Assembly (NCBI RefSeq): GCF_002092855.1
Contig: NZ_LVLC01000012.1
Coordinates: forward strand, 62,001-126,000
Reading direction: 5' to 3'
Length of the DNA: 64,000 bases
Source of the DNA: Campylobacter concisus
GTDB lineage: Bacteria; Campylobacterota; Campylobacteria; Campylobacterales; Campylobacteraceae
The notes under the pieces are model-generated. The model did not search any database. It saw only the letters and a program-made list of their open reading frames with translations, and was not told the DNA's origin. How positions within the stretch are numbered: position 1 is the first letter of the stretch; each line of letters starts with the position of its first letter. Of this stretch, positions 47,525-57,094 are shown one piece after another. Both the position numbers and the translations under genes were made by a program.

Positions 47525-48409
47525 ATGATAAATTTAGACAAAAAATATGGAACGAGCAAGATATCTCAAAAGGAAAAACAAGTAAGCGTGGAGTTTTTCA
47601 AGCAAAGCAGTGGTATCAGCTATCTAAAAAGTGAAATTTTATGTAATGGCAAGATAAAAAGAGATCGCCACAAGTCTAAAAAATACCTATTTTTAATGTT
47701 TAATGAGGATAAAAACGATCTTTGCTTTAAGCTTGATAGAAAAGAGTATATTTTAAACAAAGATGAATTTTGCATTGGGCTTGTTAATGACGATTTCAAA
47801 GGTGTCTTTGAGTATCAAAATAAATTTTATAAGACTAAAACACTACTTTTTGACGAAAGCTACGCAAATAAGCTTGAGATATTTGCTGGACTTAGATTTG
47901 ATGATAAATTTGAGCTTTTAAAATACAAAAAAGATTTAGCTCAAATTTGCGTTTTAAATGAACTTGATACGACAAATTTATATGAAGGCGCGATGAGGGA
48001 AATTTTTACCGAGTCAAAAATTTTAGAGCTTATTTATAAAAGTAAAATACGAAAAGAGAGCGAATTTTCACTTAACAGTGACGAAGAAAAGACTCTTTTA
48101 AAGGCTAAAACGATCTTATTAAGCCGTATGCAAAATCCTCCAAGCATCAAAGAGCTAGCCCATCTTTGTGGCACAAATGACTTTTGGCTAAAGAAAAATT
48201 TTAAGCTATTTTTCAAAGATACGATCTATCAGCTCTTAGCAAAAGAGCGTCTAAAGCTAGCTTTTTCTCTTTTAGAGCAAAATGATATCAGCATAAAAGA
48301 AGCCGCGAATATCGTAGGCTACGCAAATACTGCACATTTTGCAAAAATTTTTAAGATAAATTTTGGCTTTTTACCAAGCAAACTCTTAAAGACTAAAAAC
48401 TACTTTTAA
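47525..48409 (+). CDS. AraC-family transcriptional regulator
   Basis: 294 residues from the ATG at 47525, with GAGGGA just before it; an in-frame TTG start 12 bases up is not needed. The N-terminal part (1-190) is an unfamiliar ligand-sensing domain. The C-terminus has two helix-turn-helix motifs (about 204-294): IKELAHLCGTNDFWLKKNFKLFF and ISIKEAANIVGYANTAHFAKIFKINFGFLPSK. It is divergent from the TonB receptor, and AraC members that sense siderophores (PchR-like) sit in such places. So a receptor activator is likely; the ligand is unknown. Confidence 0.87.
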   Translation: MINLDKKYGTSKISQKEKQVSVEFFKQSSGISYLKSEILCNGKIKRDRHKSKKYLFLMFNEDKNDLCFKLDRKEYILNKDEFCIGLVNDDFKGVFEYQNKFYKTKTLLFDESYANKLEIFAGLRFDDKFELLKYKKDLAQICVLNELDTTNLYEGAMREIFTESKILELIYKSKIRKESEFSLNSDEEKTLLKAKTILLSRMQNPPSIKELAHLCGTNDFWLKKNFKLFFKDTIYQLLAKERLKLAFSLLEQNDISIKEAANIVGYANTAHFAKIFKINFGFLPSKLLKTKNYF

Positions 48410-48464
48410 ACTGCTATAAATGCCAAATTTCTTATAATCGCCAAAATTTTAAAAAGAGAGAAAT

Positions 48465-49511
48465 TTGCAAGTTTATATCCACGTGCCATTTTGTGAAAGC
48501 AAGTGTCCTTATTGTGCTTTTGGCTCAAGTGACGACGAATTTAACAAGGTTAGCGCCTATTTTAAGGCACTTTGCCTTGATCTAAATTTTCAGCTAAAAA
48601 GCCAAAATGTAAAAGAAATTTCTACTATCTTTTTTGGTGGCGGCACACCAAGCGCGGTAAATGCTAAATTTTATGATGAAATTTTTAGCATTTTAGCGCC
48701 TCTTTGCACACCAGAAGCCGAGATCACACTTGAAGCAAACCCAAACTCAGCAACCCTTACTTGGCTAAAACATGTTAAAAATTTAGGCGCAAATCGCATA
48801 AGCTTTGGCGCTCAAAGTTTTTTTGAAGATAAGCTAAAATTTCTTGGGCGCATTCACAGCAGGGAGCAAATTTTTAAAGCAGTTGAAAACGCCCATGCAG
48901 CTGGCTTTAGCAATATAAATTTAGACCTCATCTATGACACCAAATTTGACACTAAAAAGCGTCTTTTAGCTGAAACTAAAAATTTAAAAAGTCTTGCTAT
49001 CACGCACCTAAGCGCTTACTCGCTCGCACTTGAAGAAAGCACCCCTTTTGCTGGTAAAAAAAGTTATAAAAAAGATAGCGACACTTTGGCTAAATTTATG
49101 ATAGAGCAGATCAAGCGAGCTGGCTTTGGGCAGTATGAAATTTCAAATTTCGGTCAAATTTGCAAGCACAATCTTGGCTACTGGCAAGGCAAAAATTATC
49201 TTGGTGTGGGCGCTTATAGCGTGGGCTTCGTGGACGGCGTCAGATACTACGCCAAAAATAGCATAGATGCCTACATCTCACAACCAACTTACAGAGAAAA
49301 AGAAATTTTAAACGAGAGTGAGCTAGTAAGAGAGCATATATTTTTAGGGCTTAGAAGCATAGTTGGCGTGGAGGCTGAACGATTAAGTGAGGCACAGAAA
49401 AAAAGGGCAAATTTTCTTGTAGAAAATGAAAAACTGCTCTTTAAAAATGGTAAATTTTACAATCCAAATTTCTTACTAAGCGACGAAATCGCACTCTTTA
49501 TCGAAGGCTAA
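48465..49511 (+). CDS. hemW: Radical SAM protein HemW
   Basis: 348 residues from a TTG start at 48465, with GAGAG 6 bases upstream. The radical SAM motif is FCESKCPYCAF (CxxxCxxC), then IFFGGGTPSAV, NPNSATLTWLKHVKNLGANRISFGAQSF and NLDLIYD. It is the HemW branch, formerly called oxygen-independent coproporphyrinogen oxidase but now seen as a heme chaperone. In C. jejuni a hemN-like gene precedes tatB, as here, by recall. Confidence 0.9.
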   Translation: MQVYIHVPFCESKCPYCAFGSSDDEFNKVSAYFKALCLDLNFQLKSQNVKEISTIFFGGGTPSAVNAKFYDEIFSILAPLCTPEAEITLEANPNSATLTWLKHVKNLGANRISFGAQSFFEDKLKFLGRIHSREQIFKAVENAHAAGFSNINLDLIYDTKFDTKKRLLAETKNLKSLAITHLSAYSLALEESTPFAGKKSYKKDSDTLAKFMIEQIKRAGFGQYEISNFGQICKHNLGYWQGKNYLGVGAYSVGFVDGVRYYAKNSIDAYISQPTYREKEILNESELVREHIFLGLRSIVGVEAERLSEAQKKRANFLVENEKLLFKNGKFYNPNFLLSDEIALFIEG

Positions 49512-49578
49512 ATTTATAAAATTTTGAGCAAAGTCAAGATAAAATACAAAGCTTAAATAAAATTTAATAGAGGCAAAA

Positions 49579-49977
49579 ATGTTTGGAATGAGTTTTTCTG
49601 AAATCTTAGTTATCGCCATTATTGCAGTGTTAGTTTTAGGTCCTGACAAGCTGCCAAGTGCGATGGTTCAGATTGCAAAATTTCTAAAAATGTTTAAAAA
49701 AGGCATAAACGACGCAAAATCAACATTTGATCAAGAAATGAAGATAGCAGAGCTAAAAGAAGATGCTCAAAAATATAAAGAAAGCATAACTAAAAGTACG
49801 CAGAATGTGCGCAAAAAGCTTACTTTTGAAGAGCTTGACGAGATCAAGAAAAGCGCAAGCGACGTCACTGAAAGCATACAAAACGTCGTAAGCGACACGA
49901 AAAAAACGGTAGAAAATATACAAAATCCAACAAATTTAGTTAAAGATGCGATCTTAAACGATAAAAAAGAGGCGTAA
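49579..49977 (+). CDS. tatB: Sec-independent translocase protein TatB
   Basis: 132 residues. One N-terminal membrane helix with the family start FGMSFSEILVIAIIAVLVLGPDKLPSAMVQIAKF, then an amphipathic helix and a charged tail. TatB binds the twin-arginine signal with TatC. It overlaps tatC by 1 bp. The Tat pathway matters here, since a transglutaminase-like gene in this window has a twin-arginine signal. Confidence 0.92.
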   Translation: MFGMSFSEILVIAIIAVLVLGPDKLPSAMVQIAKFLKMFKKGINDAKSTFDQEMKIAELKEDAQKYKESITKSTQNVRKKLTFEELDEIKKSASDVTESIQNVVSDTKKTVENIQNPTNLVKDAILNDKKEA

Positions 49978-50735
49978 TGTTTGAAGAGCTAAGACCCCAT
50001 TTAATCGAACTTAGAAAGAGACTTTTTATAAGCATAGTAAGCGTTTTTGTCTGTTTTGGCATCTGCTTTACGTTTTGGAACCCACTGCTTGCATGGATGA
50101 GCGAACCGCTAAAACAGGTCTTACCAGCTGGCTCAAATATCATATTTACTCAAATTCAAGAGCCATTTTTTACAGCAATGAAAGTTGCATTTTTTGCTGG
50201 AGTCGTGATCGCGCTACCTATCATTTTTTGGCAATTTTGGCTATTTGTCGCTCCTGGGCTTTATGACAATGAAAAAAAATATGTGATCCCATTTGTCATC
50301 TCAGCTTCATTTATGTTTGCGTGCGGGGCGGCATTTTGTTATTACGTGGTGATTCCACTTGGCTTTGCATTTTTGGTAAATTTTGGTGGCCAGCTCTTTA
50401 CGGCACTACCAAGCATTGGCGAGTATGTTGGCTTTTTTGCAAAACTACTAATTGGCTTTGGAATTTCATTTGAGCTACCAGTCATTACATTTTTCTTAGC
50501 AAAGATCGGGCTTGTCGATGACAAAATGCTAAAAGATTACTTCAGATACGCTGTTGTTATCATCTTTATCTTTGCAGCCATCGTTACACCACCTGATGTG
50601 ATAAGTCAAGTCTTAATGGCACTACCACTCATCGGACTTTATGGAATTTCAATAATCGTCGCTAAAAAAGCTAACAAGAGCGACGATGAAGACGAAAAAG
50701 AAGAACAAGACAGCGACGTAGCAAGCGATGAGTAA
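49977..50735 (+). CDS. tatC: Sec-independent translocase protein TatC
   Basis: 252 residues with six membrane helices. The start FEELRPHLIELRKRLFISI and the family block QIQEPFFTAMKVAFFAGVVIALPIIFWQFWLFVAPGLYDNEKKY are characteristic. A charged acidic tail ends the protein (KSDDEDEKEEQDSDVASDE), longer than usual. TatC is the receptor for folded Tat substrates. It overlaps tatB by 1 bp and queA by 8 bp. Confidence 0.95.
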   Translation: MFEELRPHLIELRKRLFISIVSVFVCFGICFTFWNPLLAWMSEPLKQVLPAGSNIIFTQIQEPFFTAMKVAFFAGVVIALPIIFWQFWLFVAPGLYDNEKKYVIPFVISASFMFACGAAFCYYVVIPLGFAFLVNFGGQLFTALPSIGEYVGFFAKLLIGFGISFELPVITFFLAKIGLVDDKMLKDYFRYAVVIIFIFAAIVTPPDVISQVLMALPLIGLYGISIIVAKKANKSDDEDEKEEQDSDVASDE

Positions 50736-51750
50736 TATAAACGACGTCTCAAGTTATGACTATTTTTTGCCAGAAGATCTCATCGCAAAAGAGCCAGTTT
50801 TGCCAAAAGAAGAGGCAAGATTGCTCGTCTATTATAAAAATACAAAAGAGATAAAACACTACAAATTTAAAGATCTCTCCAGCCTCATCCCAGAGGACGT
50901 AGCGGTCATTTTTAATAACACAAAAGTTATCAAAGCTCGCATTTTAGGACAAAAAGAAAGCGGCGGGGCTTGCGAAGTGATGCTAAATCAGCCCATAGGC
51001 GAAAATAAATTTAGCGTCTATATAAGAGGCAAAGTAAGCGCTGGTAGCATTTTAAATTTTCCTGATAACCTAAAAGTAAATGTGCTTGAGCTAAATGATG
51101 ATGGCACAAGAGTGGTAAATTTTACGCAAAATGGCGTTTTGCTTGATAATGTTCACCTTTTTAGTGAGCTTGAAAAGATTGGTCACGTCCCACTTCCACC
51201 ATACATTAAAAGGGCTGACACAAAGAATGATGAGAGCTGGTATCAAAGCATATTTGCCAAAAATAGTGGTGCAGTGGCAGCTCCAACAGCTAGCCTTCAC
51301 ATAAGTGAACAAATGCTAGAGCAGATAAAAGCAAAGCATGAAGTCGCCTACATTACGCTTCACGTTGGCGCTGGGACATTTAAAGGTGTGGAGTGCCAAA
51401 ATATAAATGACCACAAAATGCACTCAGAATTTTACGAGCTAAGCGAGCAAGCTCAAGAGATTATAAATTCTAATAAACCAATCCTTGGCGTTGGCACGAC
51501 GGTTACTAGATGCGTTGAAGAATTTGCAAGAAGCAAGCAAGCAAGCGGCTTTTGCAAGCTATTTTTAAACCTAAATAATAAACCAATTAGGCAAAACTAC
51601 CTTCTTACGAATTTTCATCTACCAAAATCAACTCTAATAATGCTAGTTACCAGCTTCATAGGACTTGAAGAGACGATGAGAATTTATAAAACGGCAGTTG
51701 ATGAAAAGTATAGATTTTACTCATACGGCGACGGGATGTTGATAATATGA
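50728..51750 (+). CDS. queA: S-adenosylmethionine:tRNA ribosyltransferase-isomerase
   Basis: 340 residues. DYFLPEDLIAKEPVLPKEEARLLVY at the start, VIFNNTKVIKARI, FAKNSGAVAAPTASLHIS, ITLHVGAGTFKGV, and NFHLPKSTLIMLVTSFIG are all QueA hallmarks. It adds the ribosyl part of SAM to preQ1-tRNA in queuosine synthesis. The unusual HATPase-receiver gene starts 4 bp inside its end. Confidence 0.96.
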   Translation: MSNINDVSSYDYFLPEDLIAKEPVLPKEEARLLVYYKNTKEIKHYKFKDLSSLIPEDVAVIFNNTKVIKARILGQKESGGACEVMLNQPIGENKFSVYIRGKVSAGSILNFPDNLKVNVLELNDDGTRVVNFTQNGVLLDNVHLFSELEKIGHVPLPPYIKRADTKNDESWYQSIFAKNSGAVAAPTASLHISEQMLEQIKAKHEVAYITLHVGAGTFKGVECQNINDHKMHSEFYELSEQAQEIINSNKPILGVGTTVTRCVEEFARSKQASGFCKLFLNLNNKPIRQNYLLTNFHLPKSTLIMLVTSFIGLEETMRIYKTAVDEKYRFYSYGDGMLII

Positions 51751-52547
51751 AAGATAAACCTATCGATATCATAAACAGAATGGAAATTTTTCTTAGTGCC
51801 ATATACCAAGACGCACAAGACACTAAAAATTCCATCATTTTTAGCTACGATCCAAGTTATCCAAGGTTTTTAAAATTTGATGCTACAAATCTCATAAAAA
51901 CACTTGAAAATATTTGCAAATTTTTCCTTTACTCTACCGAATATGCAGACATTTACATTCTCTTTCAACTTAAAAATTATAGTCCCAAATCTGTACATTT
52001 TGAAATTAAGATAAAATCTAGCCATAGCGTAATGAGGCCAAGTCACTACTATCTCAGCAAGATAAATAACTATCTAAAAAAAGCAAATGAATCTATGATC
52101 TCTCATAATGATGGAGAATTTTTAATATCTTTTAGCGCGGCACTAACAGGCGATAGAGCCATCCAAAGACAAATAAATATCAAAAATCAAACAAATACAA
52201 ATATCTTAGTTGCTTGCGATGACGATGCTTTGTTTGACACCATTAGTGCTCAGATAAATTTTTTAGGTCTAAAGGTTATCGGCAAAAACGACCTTAGCAA
52301 TCTAATGAGACACATAAAAGATTCTATTTTTACCCCATTTGTTATTTTTATCGATAGTAAAATTTTAAAAAATGAAGCGATGCTAGAAGATATACTTGAG
52401 TTTAAAAATATTAAGAATTTTCGTATCGTAGCCATTTGCAAAAACGATGAGTCGGCTAACGATCTACCAAATCATGTCACGGTATTAAAGCAGCCTTTCA
52501 GCACAGATAGCTTTCAGCTAGCTTTTAAAAATTCTCTTGAGAAATAG
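51747..52547 (+). CDS. Degenerate histidine-kinase-ATPase / receiver hybrid protein
   Basis: 266 residues, with no phosphoacceptor histidine domain. Residues 1-140 look like a histidine-kinase ATPase domain that has lost its catalytic loops: FDATNLIKTLENICKFFLYSTEYADIYILFQL resembles the N-box helix, but the glycine-rich G1 and G2 boxes are not visible. Residues 152-262 resemble a receiver: ILVACDDD (D158-160), the aspartate in FVIFIDSK (D203), AICKND, and a KQP motif (K248) in place of the KP loop. It overlaps queA by 4 bp. Hence it may be a signal protein without enzymatic ATPase. The fold call is tentative. Confidence 0.5.
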   Translation: MKDKPIDIINRMEIFLSAIYQDAQDTKNSIIFSYDPSYPRFLKFDATNLIKTLENICKFFLYSTEYADIYILFQLKNYSPKSVHFEIKIKSSHSVMRPSHYYLSKINNYLKKANESMISHNDGEFLISFSAALTGDRAIQRQINIKNQTNTNILVACDDDALFDTISAQINFLGLKVIGKNDLSNLMRHIKDSIFTPFVIFIDSKILKNEAMLEDILEFKNIKNFRIVAICKNDESANDLPNHVTVLKQPFSTDSFQLAFKNSLEK

Positions 52548-52568
52548 ACCGATTTTTACTTTTTAATT

Positions 52569-52952
52569 TTAATTTATCCTAAGATATCTTTTTAAAATAA
52601 TAGTGGCTGAAATGCTATCTAGCCTACCATCTCGTCTAGTATTTGTGTAAATTTCACTAGCTTCGCTACTACTAAAGGCCTCATCTTGATAGACAATATT
52701 TGCCTTTACATCAAGAAGTGAGACAAAATGCTCAATGCGTCTTCTCATCTCATCTTCGCTACTACCGCCGATTGGCACACCTACCACTAGCGTATCTGGG
52801 GCATATTCATTTACCTTTTGGCTCACATCTCTTGCGGCTTGGTTTCTGTTTTTTCTAAGCACTGGCTCAAGCGGGGTCACGATCTCGCCAAAACCAAAAG
52901 CAAGCCCTATTCGCTTTAACCCAACATCAATAGCCATAAATTTCTCTCTCAT
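52569..52952 (-). CDS. ruvX: RuvX/YqgF Holliday junction resolvase-like nuclease
   Basis: 127 residues of the RNase H-like fold: FMAIDVGLKRIGLAFG at the start, LVVGVPIGGSSEDEMRRRIEHF, VYQDEAFSSSEA and a C-terminal DGRLDSISATIILKRYL. YqgF proteins act in 16S rRNA 5'-end processing and have been proposed as resolvases. It ends the ilvC-deacetylase-dprA run, overlapping dprA by 4 bp. Confidence 0.92.
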   Translation of the reverse strand: MREKFMAIDVGLKRIGLAFGFGEIVTPLEPVLRKNRNQAARDVSQKVNEYAPDTLVVGVPIGGSSEDEMRRRIEHFVSLLDVKANIVYQDEAFSSSEASEIYTNTRRDGRLDSISATIILKRYLRIN

Positions 52953-53719
52953 AGCACGCTCTTTACTCTTAGATTTGAAATTTCAACTAACCCTTCAAGC
53001 TCGTACTCATAGATGATATCACCAAATTTTGCCAAAACTTCATCAAGACTTACGCCATTTTTACAAAATTCTAAAATCTCGTCACTAGTCTTTTCTTGCT
53101 CTTTAATCTCGCCAAAAAGTGAAGCAAATTTATGATAGTCATCGATAAGCTCGGCTTTTTTATTTGCAAGCAAAAAATTTGTCCCATCGCTTTCGCCCAT
53201 ACGTTGTGGCAGTACATAAACTGGAATTTTAAGCTCATTTGCAAGCCTCGCACTTTGCATTGAGCCACTTTTAAAATCAGCTTGCGCGACGACTAGAGCT
53301 CCACAAAGCCCCACAACTATGCGGTTTCGCTCCAAAAATCTATAAGCAAGTGGTGGCTCACCTTCATCATACTCACTAAGAGCCAAGGCTTTGGTGTAAA
53401 TTTCATTTATTGCCACTTTATTTTGGCTTGGATAGATGGTGTCAAGTCCGCTCGCAAAAATGCCAATCGTTCGTGGCATAGCGGCTTTATGAGCTGTGAT
53501 ATCAACGCCGATTGCTCCACCACTTACCACGCAAACGTTTGCACTTTTTAGTGCTGCGCAAAGTGCCGTAACGCACTCTTTTGTATAAACACTTGCTTTT
53601 CTTGAGCCAACAACTGCGATCTTTGGTAAGGATAAAAGCGAAGTATCTCCGATAAAATTTAGCTGCTTTGGTGGATTTTTAAGTCTTTTTAACGGCTCTG
53701 GGATAAAGTCAAGTCTCAT
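52949..53719 (-). CDS. dprA: DNA-processing protein DprA
   Basis: 256 residues. The Rossmann-fold has IAVVGSRKASVYTKECV, VCVVSGGAIGVDITAHKAAM, TIGIFASGLDTIYPSQN and YRFLERNRIVVGLCGALVVAQADFKSGSM. A short C-terminal winged region follows, and no N-terminal SAM domain is present. DprA brings RecA to incoming single-stranded DNA in natural transformation. It overlaps the YibQ-like gene and ruvX by 4 bp each. Confidence 0.94.
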   Translation of the reverse strand: MRLDFIPEPLKRLKNPPKQLNFIGDTSLLSLPKIAVVGSRKASVYTKECVTALCAALKSANVCVVSGGAIGVDITAHKAAMPRTIGIFASGLDTIYPSQNKVAINEIYTKALALSEYDEGEPPLAYRFLERNRIVVGLCGALVVAQADFKSGSMQSARLANELKIPVYVLPQRMGESDGTNFLLANKKAELIDDYHKFASLFGEIKEQEKTSDEILEFCKNGVSLDEVLAKFGDIIYEYELEGLVEISNLRVKSVL

Positions 53720-55107
53720 AAAATATCTTTTAAATAAACAACATCAACATCTTTTAAAAGATTATTTTTGCTCTCTTTTATCACTGCAATCGTATTTTTC
53801 TTTGGATGCCCGATGGCGATCGCATAGCCTCTTTTTTTAGCCAAATTTACAGCAGCCACAAGCTCACGCCTAACAGCACTAGCCGATGGATCGTCGTCTA
53901 AAAATATATCCCTTGAAATGTATGGCTGATTATGTTTTTTTGCAGCTCTTGCTACTGCGGTTTGGGCGATAGTTTTGCTATCAACAAAGACAAAGCCCTG
54001 CTCTATCAGCGCCCTATAAGCCTTATCCATAGCGTCAAAATCGCTTGTAAAGCGTGATCCTGTGTGGTTGTTTGTATATTTTGCACGCGGGAAGTCTTTG
54101 CGTATCTTTTTTATCTTTTCGTGCATACTCTCAAAACTCTCGTTGATCGTAAGAGTGCCTATCTCTGGGCTATCAAAGTGCTTTGCTTGCATCGGAAGAT
54201 GTATCATATAAAACTCAAATGTTCTTGCGATATTTGGCGTATCTGGATGAGTCTTTGTCGCTGGAAAAATAGACGGCGTGATTTTTAGGCCAAGCGACTT
54301 TATCATACTCGCATGTTCAAATGTCGCCACATCGTCTATTATGATGACGAGCTTTGCGCGCCCTTTTATGCTAGCGCTTGGCGTAAAAGGTACCGCTTCA
54401 AAGCTATCTTTTTGTATATTTTTTTCTTCGTATTTTGTTTTTTCTATCTTTTTGGTAGTTAAATTTTCAGTTTTTTTAGCTGGCTCGACTTTTATGTTCT
54501 CGCTTTTAATTTTCTCTTTTTTTTCTATTTCAGTACTTTTATTTTGATCGACTTTTGCTTCAAAATTTTGAGGTTTTAACTCGGTTTTCTGTTCGACTTT
54601 TGAGCTATAAAATGGCTCTATCTTTTGTTCATTTTCTATTACACTAGGCTCTGTATTTTTATAACTTGCGAGTAAATTTTTAGTATCGTTTTGCTCTTTT
54701 TTTATCTCTTCTTTTTTGGCTTCACTCTTTACTTCAGCTATCTTTTTTTGCTCTTTTGGCTCAACTTTTGAATTTAAAGCAAGCTCACTTTTATGCTTAG
54801 GATCGGTAAAAATTTTACTTAAATTTTCATCTTCATCAAATTTTAGAGGGTATTTTCTCTTTTCGTACTCTTGTTTTTTCTCTTTACTAGCAACCTTTGG
54901 CTCAGCTTTTTTTGGAATTTGCTTCTCTATCTTTGGCTCATTTGTTTTGCTTAACTGCTCTGTACCATTATTTTTTATACTAAGGGCTACGCTAAGTGCT
55001 ATTATCAAAATAGCTGCGATAATGCCGATACCAAGATAGGTTTTATTATGAGAGCGACCTGCACTCTTTTTTGTAGGTCGCTTCTTTGTAGTCTTTTTTT
55101 CGCTCAA
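53716..55107 (-). CDS. Membrane-anchored divergent polysaccharide deacetylase (YibQ-like)
   Basis: 463 residues. A basic N-terminus and one membrane helix (about 24-46) lead into an unusually long linker (about 50-235) made of lysine, glutamate and serine, probably disordered and reaching through the periplasm. The domain (about 240-463) has VIIIDDVATFEH, IARTFEFYMIHLPMQAK, YTNNHTGSRFTSD and IAIGHPKKNTI, the divergent-deacetylase pattern (YibQ, formerly DUF610). In other bacteria YibQ acts in envelope maintenance. It lies 3 bp after ilvC and overlaps dprA by 4 bp. Confidence 0.85.
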   Translation of the reverse strand: MSEKKTTKKRPTKKSAGRSHNKTYLGIGIIAAILIIALSVALSIKNNGTEQLSKTNEPKIEKQIPKKAEPKVASKEKKQEYEKRKYPLKFDEDENLSKIFTDPKHKSELALNSKVEPKEQKKIAEVKSEAKKEEIKKEQNDTKNLLASYKNTEPSVIENEQKIEPFYSSKVEQKTELKPQNFEAKVDQNKSTEIEKKEKIKSENIKVEPAKKTENLTTKKIEKTKYEEKNIQKDSFEAVPFTPSASIKGRAKLVIIIDDVATFEHASMIKSLGLKITPSIFPATKTHPDTPNIARTFEFYMIHLPMQAKHFDSPEIGTLTINESFESMHEKIKKIRKDFPRAKYTNNHTGSRFTSDFDAMDKAYRALIEQGFVFVDSKTIAQTAVARAAKKHNQPYISRDIFLDDDPSASAVRRELVAAVNLAKKRGYAIAIGHPKKNTIAVIKESKNNLLKDVDVVYLKDIL

Positions 55108-55110
55108 GGC

Positions 55111-56163
<1,053 letters not shown>

Positions 56164-56275
56164 TTATAACTTTAGCCAGCAAAAATTCGGCTGAAATATA
56201 CAGAAACTCTTTTTAAGTTTTATGATAATTTATTTTGATAAAATACGCTGAAATTTCAAAAAAAGAGATAACTCA

Positions 56276-57094
56276 ATGAATGAATCAGTTTTTAAAAAAA
56301 TCAAAGCACTTCCACCATTAGATGACACAGTTATACAAATCCAACGCTTACATGCGGACGAAAATAGCTCAATAAGTGATCTTACAAAAGTGGTCGAAAA
56401 GGATCCGATGCTAACAGCAAATATTTTGCGTTCAGCAAACTCTCCACTTTATGGGTTTTCTCAAGAGATCACAACCATTGCAAGAGCTATTTCTCTTTTT
56501 GGTATGGCTACGATTCGAGGTTTTGCGCTTTCAAGTACGATTAAAAAGAGCTTTTCTATAAATTTAGAGCCTTATGGCATTACTACACAAGATTTTTTAA
56601 ATATCTCAATCATTCAGAATGCACTAATGTATAATTGGCATTCTAAAGTTAATCCTAAAAGCCTAGAAATTCTCTCTCCAGCTTCATTTATGCTTGAGAT
56701 TGGCAAGATAGTTCTTGCTCACGAATTAGCCGAAAATAAACAAGACGTCGAATTTAGAGAAAAACTTAAAAATATATCTAGTCCAATTGATCTTGCCCTA
56801 TTTGAAACAGAAATTTTAGATATGTCAAATGAAGAAGTTACAGCTAAAATTTTTGAACAATGGAACCTTGAGACAGAGCTTAGCAGCTCAATATTATATT
56901 CAACTAATCCAGAAGAGGCACCAGATCATATAAAAGATTACGCAAAAGCCCTAAAAGTGATAAAAACGGCTGTAAATATCTTTAATCAACTTGATGATAT
57001 AAGCATACAAAATACTCTACCTCTTCTTGACGAATACGGCTTTGGACATGATACGTTTTTAATGGCTGTCGCTAAAGTCAAAGATAATTTGTGA
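56276..57094 (+). CDS. HDOD-domain signalling protein
   Basis: 272 residues. The HDOD domain (about 5-205) shows LPPLDDTVIQIQRLHADENSSISDLTKVVEKDPMLTANILRSANSPLYGFSQEITTIARAISLFGMATIRGFAL, where the metal-binding HD residues of HD phosphohydrolases are missing, as is normal for HDOD. Such proteins are signal adaptors, and in C. jejuni one HDOD protein affects motility. Rnr starts 4 bp inside its stop, so they are coupled; why a signal protein goes with RNase R is not known. Confidence 0.85.
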   Translation: MNESVFKKIKALPPLDDTVIQIQRLHADENSSISDLTKVVEKDPMLTANILRSANSPLYGFSQEITTIARAISLFGMATIRGFALSSTIKKSFSINLEPYGITTQDFLNISIIQNALMYNWHSKVNPKSLEILSPASFMLEIGKIVLAHELAENKQDVEFREKLKNISSPIDLALFETEILDMSNEEVTAKIFEQWNLETELSSSILYSTNPEEAPDHIKDYAKALKVIKTAVNIFNQLDDISIQNTLPLLDEYGFGHDTFLMAVAKVKDNL

